From positions 1 to 35,906 of the forward strand of contig JAZUDZ010000059.1 of the NCBI GenBank assembly GCA_045639905.1: a DNA stretch of 35,906 nucleotides. The letters are read 5' to 3'. Every line of letters starts with the position of its first letter. The stretch's first letter is position 1. Both the position numbers and the translations under genes were made by a program. This DNA is from RGIG426 sp045639905 (lineage in GTDB: Bacteria; Bacillota; Clostridia; Oscillospirales; Acutalibacteraceae). Shown here piece after piece: positions 1 to 6,286 of the stretch. The notes under the pieces are model-generated. The model ran no database searches and was not told the DNA's origin. It saw nothing but the letters and a program-made list of their open reading frames with translations.

Positions 1-124
1 GACCTTGGTTATCTTTCTAACCGGTGTGTAAAATTAACGGGTTGTGTTTGTTCTCTGCTTATTTTACGTTGTTTAATTTTCAAGGTCCTCTCGCTGTTCC
101 CCTTTTTTGGTGGACAGCTTTGAC
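1..124 (-). other. Probable rRNA operon leader (16S gene off the left edge)
   Basis: Read on the minus strand, positions 86-67 give ACCTTGAAAATTAAACAACG. This closely resembles the conserved TTGAAAA(C/T)T(A/G)AAC box found in the leader and 16S-23S spacer of Firmicutes rRNA operons. It lies just downstream of a very strong promoter, and no open reading frame is credible here. A small hairpin (GGTTA/TAACC, about 7-22) and the pair GACCTTG (1-7)/CAAGGTC (81-87) suggest a structured leader. The rRNA gene is not in the window, so the identification is an inference. Confidence 0.5.
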
Positions 125-153
125 ATAATACTACTATTGCAGCATCTTGTCAA
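125..153 (-). promoter_or_regulatory. Strong sigma-70-type promoter driving the left-edge leader
   Basis: On the minus strand a perfect -35 TTGACA (153-148) is separated by 17 bases from a -10 TATTAT (130-125). The direction is out of the window to the left, towards the putative rRNA leader. The region 154-350 between this promoter and that of acpP is very AT-rich and holds no gene that I can support. Confidence 0.75.
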
Positions 154-350
154 CAACTTTTTTTGATTTTTTTTATTTTTTCGAAAAAAGTTGTTTTTTA
201 ACCCATTTTTAATGGATGGAGGGCTTCCCATTATACATATTTTGGATTGATTTTCAACCGTTCCCACGTTCTTTTCGGATAATTTTCGGAAAGATTCCTA
301 TATTTATATATATAATATATACATTATTATTGTGTGACCAAAAATTGATA

Positions 351-379
351 TTGACAAACGACATAAAACTGAATACTAT
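351..379 (+). promoter_or_regulatory. Promoter of acpP
   Basis: TTGACA (351-356), a 17-base spacer and TACTAT (374-379) lie 40 bases upstream of the acyl carrier protein start. The two promoters of this intergenic region point away from each other. No fatty-acid regulator operator of the FapR or FabT type could be recognised by eye. Confidence 0.7.
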
Positions 380-418
380 TGATACATACAAATTAGCCCT
401 TCGAAAGGAGTGAAAACA

Positions 419-649
419 ATGGCACTGGATACCATTAAAAAAATCTTGAGCGAGCAGTTTGACGTTGAGGAAGATACCTTGAATCTCGAAACCAAGTTGG
501 TTGAGGATTTGGGTGCAGACTCCTTGGACGTTGTAGACCTGCTTATGTCCATTGAAGATGAATTCAACATTGAAGTCGCTGACGAGGACATTCTGACAAT
601 CAAAACCATCGGCGATCTCGTTACCTACATTGAAGGAAAAACAAAATAA
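419..649 (+). CDS. acpP: Acyl carrier protein
   Basis: A small acidic protein of 76 residues that carries growing fatty acyl chains on a 4'-phosphopantetheine arm during cytoplasmic fatty acid synthesis. The attachment site is the Ser in the motif LGADSLDVVDL, about residues 33-43, which matches the invariant DSL of ACPs. Length and charge are typical. A GTG at 410 could extend the frame by three codons, but it overlaps the ribosome binding site GAAAGGAG (403-410), so the ATG at 419 is the better start. The gene stands alone with its own promoter and terminator and is not in a fab operon here. Confidence 0.95.
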   Translation: MALDTIKKILSEQFDVEEDTLNLETKLVEDLGADSLDVVDLLMSIEDEFNIEVADEDILTIKTIGDLVTYIEGKTK

Positions 650-663
650 GAAATATGAAACGA

Positions 664-699
664 AAAGGCTTCGGGAATTTCCCGAAGCCTTTCTCTTTT
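664..699. terminator. Bidirectional terminator between acpP and the MscS gene
   Basis: A hairpin with a 10-bp GC-rich stem (667-676 with 680-689), extended by AAA/TTT pairs, and a 3-base loop is followed by a T-rich tract. It sits between two converging genes and ends at the stop codon of the minus-strand gene, so it probably serves both. Confidence 0.85.
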
Positions 700-1507
700 A
701 ATCATTTTTCACATGAACATCCAGTTGATCGTACGGGATGGAAATTCCATTCTCATCAAATGCTTTTTTCACGCGTTCCATTACGGCGAAATAAGTTGCC
801 CAGTAATTAGCAGATTTCGTCCAGGGACGGCAATACAGTTTTACGCTGCTGGAATCATACGAAGCAACCTCAAGGGTTGGTTTCGGCGTATCCAAAACCG
901 TGTCAATGCCGTTCAGCACATCTCTGAGAATTTCCAAAGCACGATTATAATCATCGTTGTAGGAAATCGAAAACTCAAAATCCACCCGACGAATGTCTTT
1001 CTCGCTGAAATTCACAACAACGGCGGAAGAAGCAATACTGTTCGGAATATATACGACCCGGTTATCAAGCGTGACGATTTTCGTGTTAATGATGTGAATA
1101 TCTTCAACCGTTCCCTCAAAGTCATTCACTTTAATGTAATCGTCCACCTTAAACGGTCTGGTCACAAGCAAAAGCACACCGCCCGCAAAGTTCGAGAGAG
1201 CTCCGTTGACAGCCAAACCGGCACAAACACCAAGAGAAGCCACCAAGGCGGTTAAACCGCTGGTATTTATTCCCAAATATCCAACCAGGCAAATCACTAC
1301 GAGAATCTTTGCCGCAACGGCACCGACATTCACGAGTGTGCGGCCGATGGTTTTATCCATCTTTTTGGCATTGGTGACCTTTTTAAGGAAGTGACGCCCT
1401 ATCGCATTGATAATTTGGAAGGAAATTAACAACGCAACCAATGCAACCACAAGCCGAATGCCGGCAGTAGTTGCCCACTCAAATACCTTATCTAGAACCT
1501 TTTCCAT
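698..1507 (-). CDS. Small-conductance mechanosensitive ion channel (MscS family)
   Basis: A 269-residue membrane protein that should release osmolytes when turgor rises. The N-terminal ~95 residues contain three hydrophobic segments (about 15-35, 55-80 and 83-110). The third is the Gly/Ala-rich pore helix (GVCAGLAVNGALSNFAGGV), typical of MscS TM3. It is followed by the beta domain with the family sequence TRPFKVDDYIKVNDFEGTVEDI and an alpha/beta C-terminal domain. The length matches short MscS proteins such as YggB/YkuT. The ATG at 1507 follows AAGGAGGAAT. It starts 12 bases after the kinase stop, so the two genes probably share a transcript. Confidence 0.93.
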   Translation of the reverse strand: MEKVLDKVFEWATTAGIRLVVALVALLISFQIINAIGRHFLKKVTNAKKMDKTIGRTLVNVGAVAAKILVVICLVGYLGINTSGLTALVASLGVCAGLAVNGALSNFAGGVLLLVTRPFKVDDYIKVNDFEGTVEDIHIINTKIVTLDNRVVYIPNSIASSAVVVNFSEKDIRRVDFEFSISYNDDYNRALEILRDVLNGIDTVLDTPKPTLEVASYDSSSVKLYCRPWTKSANYWATYFAVMERVKKAFDENGISIPYDQLDVHVKND

Positions 1508-1519
1508 TTTTATTCCTCC

Positions 1520-2380
1520 TTAAATATCCTCAGGCATATAGTCCGGGATTGCATCTACTTTTGAAACAACAAAGCTGGCCAGGCGGGACGCATATTCCAT
1601 ACACTCGGGAATTGGTTTGCGGTGAACATACTGATGAACAAACCCGGCAGAGTAGCTGTCTCCGGCTCCAACCGTGGACCGCACCTCACAAGGAACAATG
1701 GGGCACTCATATTCAAGACGCTTTCGGCAATCTAAAACAAACGAACCACCTTCCCCCAGCGTCACAATAATAACCTTCAGATTTGTATACATTCCGGCCA
1801 AAAGTCTTGCAAACTGCTTGTGGTCTTCACACTCATCAAAATACGAAGATATGGCATCCATATCCTCTGAACTCATTTTCAAAATACTTGCTTCACTGAT
1901 GGCAAACATGACCGATTCTTTGCTGCAAAACGGACGACGGACATTCAAATCCACAAACACGTGTCGAACTTTCTTCTCACGAATAAAAGTTATCAACTCT
2001 TCCCGATTCTTTTCGGAACGAAGAGCCAGTGTCCCGAAATACAGCAAATTGTAATCTTCCATCACCTGCGATAGCGGAATACAATCATAAGCCACATTCT
2101 CCGCCAGGTCGAAACGGGGGATGCCGTTTTCCGTCAGGGTCACTGCGCACGTTCCCGTTGAACGATATTCGTCCTGATATACATGTTGGCTGCAAACATG
2201 GCAGGCATCCATAAACTCAAGGCTCTTCTTTCCAAGCAGATCATTTCCGACTGCCGAGGCCATACACACATTATGTTTATGACGAGCCAAATGAGCCGCA
2301 AAATTCAGCGGTGCTCCTCCGATGCATTGTTTGTCCGGATAAATATCCCACACAATTTCCCCAAAAGATAAAACGTTCAT
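1520..2380 (-). CDS. PfkB-family sugar kinase, probably fructokinase-like
   Basis: A 286-residue ribokinase/PfkB-family kinase that phosphorylates a sugar with ATP in the cytoplasm. Near the N-terminus is GGAPLNFAAHLARH (about 21-34), the substrate-side glycine motif. Near the C-terminus is the second PfkB signature STVGAGDSYSAGF, whose Asp is the catalytic base. The arrangement resembles fructokinases, but the sugar cannot be fixed from sequence alone. An in-frame TTG 12 bases upstream overlaps the ribosome binding site GGAGGAG, so the ATG at 2380 is chosen. It has its own promoter and is followed by the MscS gene. Confidence 0.88.
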   Translation of the reverse strand: MNVLSFGEIVWDIYPDKQCIGGAPLNFAAHLARHKHNVCMASAVGNDLLGKKSLEFMDACHVCSQHVYQDEYRSTGTCAVTLTENGIPRFDLAENVAYDCIPLSQVMEDYNLLYFGTLALRSEKNREELITFIREKKVRHVFVDLNVRRPFCSKESVMFAISEASILKMSSEDMDAISSYFDECEDHKQFARLLAGMYTNLKVIIVTLGEGGSFVLDCRKRLEYECPIVPCEVRSTVGAGDSYSAGFVHQYVHRKPIPECMEYASRLASFVVSKVDAIPDYMPEDI

Positions 2381-2407
2381 AAACTCCTCCAAAAACGGTA
2401 TATAATC

Positions 2408-2436
2408 ATTATATGTTCAATGTTCTGCCATCGCAA
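2408..2436 (-). promoter_or_regulatory. Promoter of the PfkB kinase-MscS operon
   Basis: On the minus strand TTGCGA (2436-2431), 17 bases, then a perfect TATAAT (2413-2408) lie about 30 bases upstream of the kinase start. Confidence 0.7.
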
Positions 2437-2445
2437 GTCTTACAA

Positions 2446-2475
2446 ACAAAAAAAAGAGCACAATACGTGCTCTTT
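2446..2475 (-). terminator. Terminator of the DUF1292 gene
   Basis: A 9-bp stem AAAGAGCAC/GTGCTCTTT (2453-2461 with 2467-2475) with a 5-base loop is followed on the minus strand by a run of nine T. It starts 5 bases after the DUF1292 stop codon. Confidence 0.8.
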
Positions 2476-2479
2476 CCCA

Positions 2480-2755
2480 TTAATCATCATCATCATCGTC
2501 GTCGCAAATTTCGGACAGAACTTCATCCACCATATTCCACTCTTCTTCCGTTTCAATCGGTTGGAGATTTTGCGGGTTGGTTTCGTCAAAAATGCTGGCA
2601 TATACGTTTGTATTGCCTTCCTCATCCAGAGTGTTATCCGTGTAAAGAATATACATCTTGCCAGTGATTTCACTTTGAAATGTCGCCAGCGCCTCACATT
2701 CGATCTCTTTTCCCTCTGCATTAATTACAGTAAAATCCAGCGATTCATCTTTCAT
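2480..2755 (-). CDS. DUF1292 family protein (UPF0473, YrzB-like) with poly-Asp tail
   Basis: A 91-residue acidic protein. The pattern of a short beta sheet with KEIECEALATFQSEITGKMYILYTDN, followed by an acidic C-terminus, matches the DUF1292/UPF0473 family of Firmicutes, whose function is unknown. It ends in seven consecutive Asp codons, written as a GAC/GAT trinucleotide run (about 2483-2503). A GTG at 2764 is in frame but overlaps the ribosome binding site AAGGAGAG, so the ATG at 2755 is preferred. In other Firmicutes this family often sits near alaS/yrrK; here it follows a tRNA-Tyr gene and is separated from it by a terminator. Confidence 0.85.
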   Translation of the reverse strand: MKDESLDFTVINAEGKEIECEALATFQSEITGKMYILYTDNTLDEEGNTNVYASIFDETNPQNLQPIETEEEWNMVDEVLSEICDDDDDDD

Positions 2756-2778
2756 TGACTCCACTCTCCTTAACTAGA

Positions 2779-2814
2779 AAAGTGTCTTTTGCCCTCTCAG
2801 GCAAAAGACACTTT
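2779..2814 (-). terminator. Terminator of tRNA-Tyr
   Basis: A perfect 15-bp stem (2779-2793 with 2800-2814) with a 6-base loop begins 6 bases beyond the tRNA 3' end. On the minus strand the stem ends in a short T run. Transcription of the DUF1292 gene downstream would need read-through or a promoter hidden here. Confidence 0.8.
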
Positions 2815-2819
2815 CATAC

Positions 2820-2903
2820 TGGTGGGAGAGGATGGATTCGGACCATCGAAGCCGAAGCAACAGATTTACAGTCTGCCCCCTTTGACCGCTCGGGAACTCT
2901 CCC
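2820..2903 (-). tRNA. tRNA-Tyr (anticodon GTA)
   Basis: The minus strand folds as a class II tRNA. The acceptor stem GGGAGAG pairs with CTCTCCC, the 3' end ACCA is encoded in the gene, the anticodon loop is CTGTAAA, and a long variable arm (TGCTTCGGCTTC region) precedes the T arm GGTCCGAATCC. Anticodon GTA plus a long variable arm identifies bacterial tRNA-Tyr. It has its own promoter and terminator. Confidence 0.95.
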
Positions 2904-2924
2904 ATATGCCTCGCAGCGTGTAAT

Positions 2925-2953
2925 ACTTTACCATGAGAACACTTTTTTGTCAA
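2925..2953 (-). promoter_or_regulatory. Promoter of tRNA-Tyr
   Basis: On the minus strand a perfect TTGACA (2953-2948), 17-base spacer and TAAAGT (2930-2925) place initiation just upstream of the tRNA 5' end at 2903. Confidence 0.8.
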
Positions 2954-2998
2954 TAACTTTCGTTTAATTTTTTTCGGCAAAAAATTTTGATTTTTTCC

Positions 2999-3027
2999 TT
3001 GACATACGATTTGAAATATGATAAATT
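2999..3027 (+). promoter_or_regulatory. Promoter of tRNA-Ala
   Basis: A perfect TTGACA (2999-3004), 17 bases, then TAAATT (3022-3027) lie 20 bases before the tRNA-Ala 5' end. It diverges from the tRNA-Tyr promoter, with 45 bases between the two -35 boxes. Confidence 0.75.
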
Positions 3028-3047
3028 TATACACGTTCCGAACAAAT

Positions 3048-3123
<76 letters not shown>

Positions 3124-3131
3124 AATGTTTG

Positions 3132-3168
3132 ACGCCGTTTCTTAACCGAAACGGCGTTGTTTTTTTTT
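3132..3168 (+). terminator. Terminator of tRNA-Ala
   Basis: A 10-bp stem ACGCCGTTTC/GAAACGGCGT (3132-3141 with 3148-3157) with a 6-base loop is followed by a tract of nine T. Confidence 0.9.
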
Positions 3169-3179
3169 GCCACATCAAA

Positions 3180-3219
3180 AGAAGAATCCGTTTGCCGAAA
3201 TCAGCAAACGGATTCTTCT
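3180..3219 (-). terminator. Terminator of the dockerin/YD-repeat gene
   Basis: A perfect 15-16-bp stem (3181-3195 with 3204-3218) with an 8-base loop overlaps the stop codon of the minus-strand gene. On the minus strand a T-rich stretch follows. Confidence 0.75.
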
Positions 3220-4442
3220 CATTCTTCCGTACAAAACTTGAAAAGTGTTTCGTATTTCATCGAATATTCATAGGTATACCACCACGACAGATTTCCCTCA
3301 CCATCGTAGCACTTTGCACTGATACGGTTTCCTTTATCATCATAGGCATAAAGTTGATGTGCGCCGGCCCTTCCCGCCTCATTATAAAAGACACAGGAAA
3401 GCTCATTCCCGTCAAGATCATATGTGTATGCCGTCCGTTCTTTTGTAACACTACTGTCTCCGTAGTAAGTCACCATCTTGCCCAAACGTCCCTCTTTGTC
3501 GTAAGCATAGATGTTCTCCCATTCTATACTCCCGTCTTTATGCTTGCAGGTTTCTTTTTTCAGTTTCCCGTTTTCATATGTACACGTTACGAATGTCTTC
3601 ACTCCGTAGGATAGATATTCGACCGAGGAAACCTTGTCATTCTCATAGGTATACAGTTCCCTGTAAATTACTGCATCATCCGCGTCAAACGACTCCATTT
3701 TCTGGAGATTGTTTTTGCTGTCATACGTATAGGTTTGACGAATATACGGAGTACCGTCCGTTCCCTTTTGAGAATAGTTCATCGTATTTCCGTTATACAC
3801 ACATTCCTCTGTCCAACTGAGTTTCCCGTCCGCTCCATAGCAAAGCGTGGATGTTTTGCGGCCGCTGGCATCGTAGTTATACGTGTAGCTGTACTCGAAA
3901 TCGTCATAATCAAAGATATCTCGATACTTAACATTTCCATTGCCGCTTAGCGTAAACTGCTGATAAACAGAAGCGTTTCCGCGTCTGTCAAGCATCTCTT
4001 TAACAATCAGATTGCCGCTGTCATTACAGCGAACCTGGCTCTCGGTTTTATAAACCGTTCCGTCACTGTTCATTTCATACGCTGTCATAACCACATTTTG
4101 ACATTGCTTTTCAAATCTTTGCGGTGGCACCGTATGCGTGGGCGTATCCGGAGAAGGCTGCTGCGGGATTGTAGCAGAACCTAGGATAGCTCGCCTCAAA
4201 AGAAGCACATCTTTCATATCAGCGACCTTATCTGTTAAAACATCTGCCGCTTCTGCGTTATACCCCGGAGCGGGAAGCTTGGCCAAAGATTTCCGAAGAA
4301 GCAAAACATCCTTCATATCCACTGCTTTATCTCCGTTAACATCTCCGTAAATAAAGGATTCGGCAGAAATCGACCAGGAAACGGATTGCAAGACAGCCAA
4401 CACCAGCAGGCAAATCAATCCCCTTTTCAAAACACGAATCAC
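3219..4442 (-). CDS. Secreted dockerin protein with YD/RHS-like tandem repeats
   Basis: A 407-residue exported protein. Residues 1-27 form a signal peptide (Arg/Lys-rich start, hydrophobic core, SISA cleavage region). Residues 33-86 are a dockerin-like pair of motifs. The first has a good calcium loop (GDVNGDKAVDMKD, then VLLLRK); the second is degenerate (DVLTDKVADMKD, Leu in place of Asn). A Pro/Thr-rich linker (about 90-107) leads to roughly ten repeats of about 22-28 residues with the YxYDxxGN(L)xxxxxYxxDG pattern of YD/RHS repeats. No toxin or RHS core cage is visible after them. The start is GTG (4442-4440) behind GAGAGGGGGT. The dockerin suggests attachment to a cohesin partner encoded elsewhere; the role of the repeats is unknown. 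Confidence 0.8.
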   Translation of the reverse strand: MIRVLKRGLICLLVLAVLQSVSWSISAESFIYGDVNGDKAVDMKDVLLLRKSLAKLPAPGYNAEAADVLTDKVADMKDVLLLRRAILGSATIPQQPSPDTPTHTVPPQRFEKQCQNVVMTAYEMNSDGTVYKTESQVRCNDSGNLIVKEMLDRRGNASVYQQFTLSGNGNVKYRDIFDYDDFEYSYTYNYDASGRKTSTLCYGADGKLSWTEECVYNGNTMNYSQKGTDGTPYIRQTYTYDSKNNLQKMESFDADDAVIYRELYTYENDKVSSVEYLSYGVKTFVTCTYENGKLKKETCKHKDGSIEWENIYAYDKEGRLGKMVTYYGDSSVTKERTAYTYDLDGNELSCVFYNEAGRAGAHQLYAYDDKGNRISAKCYDGEGNLSWWYTYEYSMKYETLFKFCTEE

Positions 4443-4465
4443 GGTAGCACCCCCTCTCCCGTACC

Positions 4466-4493
4466 ATTATACAAGGAAACAAAAAAATAGCAA
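4466..4493 (-). promoter_or_regulatory. Promoter of the dockerin/YD-repeat gene
   Basis: On the minus strand TTGCTA (4493-4488), a 16-base T-rich spacer, then a perfect TATAAT (4471-4466) lie 23 bases before the GTG start. It begins right after the terminator of the preceding gene. Confidence 0.65.
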
Positions 4494-4498
4494 GTAAA

Positions 4499-4530
4499 GA
4501 AGGTCATCGTCCGAAAGAACGATGACCTTC
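4499..4530 (-). terminator. Terminator of the tandem dockerin-barrel genes
   Basis: A perfect 12-bp stem GAAGGTCATCGT/ACGATGACCTTC (4499-4510 with 4519-4530) with an 8-base loop lies 10 bases after the stop codon at 4540. Confidence 0.8.
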
Positions 4531-4539
4531 TCAATTAAA

Positions 4540-6273
4540 TTATTTTTTTGCCTGTTTCAGATTATACCAATCCCGGTGCTGGTGAACAGCTACACCAAAA
4601 CCGCCGGTAGGATGGTCGGCGAGGAGCTTGTAATACACTTGCCCTAAAGCTGTATAACAATACTCTTTGTCCTCCTGAGCGAACTCGACAGACGGGTCGT
4701 TAAAGCTATACTCGCCGGTCTCAACACCGAAAAGCACTTTCGTGCCATACTCCATGGCGGCAGCATAAGCTGTAGCACCCAGGTTCCAAATGCCGCTGGC
4801 GGAATCCTGATAGGACATCAGGCTGATGCAGTCAACATTCGCACAAATGACATTATAAATACCGGATACACCATTCAGTGTGCAACTGCCACGCAAGGAA
4901 CAGTTGACATCCATGGCAATTTTCACACCACGTTCTCTGGCTGCTGCAAACTGGGAAATCATGGTGTCCGCATAAACCTGCGGAGAAACACCCTCGACAT
5001 CAAAATGAATACCGTTCATAACATCGTCTTTATAGGTGTTTACATAATCCAGATAAAGATCGGCAATGGTCGTCATTTCCGTATTACCCGCTGCGGTAAT
5101 ACTCTTCTTGTCGTCATATATCAACGAAACGGCCATGCCACGCTTATTTGCATTTGACACAAATTTGTGAAGGGTTTCTTTACCGGACGAGGAACCTAAA
5201 TAATAATATCCATAGTAGAATATTTCATTAACTCCGTTCTCCTCCAGGAAGTCCAGATACATATTACAGAGAGTCGGATCGTCGGAATCATCCGTAAACC
5301 ACCACCATGTGCCTAAGGTACTTCCATCCGCGGAATTGCGGAAATTAATAACGGGTTTCCCCTCGTCGTTGTAGCGATAATATTTCAGATATTCATTCGG
5401 GTCCTTTTCGGCGGAGCTGCCACGAAATACCGTAATTGTCAAGTGATCAATCTGGATATAATCTTTACCATAAAAGCTATCACTGTACAAGGCAAACCGT
5501 GTCGTTTGATCCAATAGCGGAATCAATTCTTTTCCCTCTTTGTCAGTGGCACTCGCTTCCACAACCTGACGGTAGGAGCTTCGTTCACCTTTGACAATGT
5601 TAACATTCTCGGCTTTATTGTTTGACCAGATTTGAACGCCGAACTCGGTTCCGTCATCTACAAAAAGACCGGATGTTGCGTAGCCACTGGGACCGGAAGA
5701 ATACCCGTCAATCTTGATTTCATAGTATTCATTTCCGGTAATCAGGCCGTTTTTCTCCAAATCTTCCCGAATAGCCGCATCAATTTCTTCCCCGATTTCA
5801 CCATCAATAAAACCAATGTACTTTGTAATCGTAACTTCTTGGTTTACATCGCCATCCCACAGCACAACCGGATCCGTCTTCTCAACAGGAGCAAAAAGAG
5901 TGGTTGTAGTGGTTGGCGGAGTTTCTGTTGTGCTGGAAGAAATCGAAGTCGGAATACTTTCCTCTAAAGATTCTTCACTCACGTCCGAGCATTCGGGCTC
6001 ATCCACCATGTGAGCCAGGAACTTGCGCAAATACAGAACGTCCTTCATGTCAACGCTTCCATCAAAGGTTACATCTCCGGCCCGCTCATTGTCCAAAGCC
6101 GTCAAACCGGCCAGCGCCTTACGAAGGAACAAGACATCCTTCATATCAACGGATTCGTCACCGTTCACATCGCCCCATGCGGAAGCCCCAACTGCGGCCA
6201 GTGTCGAAAAAGATGCACAGAATATGCAACAAATCAAAACAACCGGCATCAATGCGGAAATCAATTTTTTCAT
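4540..6273 (-). CDS. Secreted dockerin protein with putative GH18-like TIM barrel (long paralogue)
   Basis: A 577-residue exported protein. It has a signal peptide (1-27), then two intact dockerin motifs at about 34-54 and 66-86 (GDVNGDESVDMKDVLFLRK; GDVTFDGSVDMKDVLYLRK). A Ser/Glu/Thr linker (95-130) follows, then a beta-rich module (about 135-285) that may bind carbohydrate and is absent from the paralogue. Residues 299-570 look like an eight-strand barrel. The strand-4 motif GIHFDVE (421-427) corresponds to the GH18 DGxDxDxE motif with two Asp changed but the last Asp and Glu kept. The strand-6 motif LMSYQD resembles the GH18 MxYD. An ATG at 6273 behind GAAGGTAAG is chosen over an upstream TTG. 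It starts 14 bases after the stop of its paralogue. The glycosidase role is an inference. Confidence 0.78.
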   Translation of the reverse strand: MKKLISALMPVVLICCIFCASFSTLAAVGASAWGDVNGDESVDMKDVLFLRKALAGLTALDNERAGDVTFDGSVDMKDVLYLRKFLAHMVDEPECSDVSEESLEESIPTSISSSTTETPPTTTTTLFAPVEKTDPVVLWDGDVNQEVTITKYIGFIDGEIGEEIDAAIREDLEKNGLITGNEYYEIKIDGYSSGPSGYATSGLFVDDGTEFGVQIWSNNKAENVNIVKGERSSYRQVVEASATDKEGKELIPLLDQTTRFALYSDSFYGKDYIQIDHLTITVFRGSSAEKDPNEYLKYYRYNDEGKPVINFRNSADGSTLGTWWWFTDDSDDPTLCNMYLDFLEENGVNEIFYYGYYYLGSSSGKETLHKFVSNANKRGMAVSLIYDDKKSITAAGNTEMTTIADLYLDYVNTYKDDVMNGIHFDVEGVSPQVYADTMISQFAAARERGVKIAMDVNCSLRGSCTLNGVSGIYNVICANVDCISLMSYQDSASGIWNLGATAYAAAMEYGTKVLFGVETGEYSFNDPSVEFAQEDKEYCYTALGQVYYKLLADHPTGGFGVAVHQHRDWYNLKQAKK

Positions 6274-6286
6274 CAAACTTACCTTC

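Noticed and set aside
216..413. A 65-codon plus-strand frame before acpP
   Set aside because: It runs through the acpP promoter, has extreme AT-rich composition and no ribosome binding site.
713..1255. A 180-codon plus-strand frame
   Set aside because: It is the complement of the MscS-family gene and has no start context.
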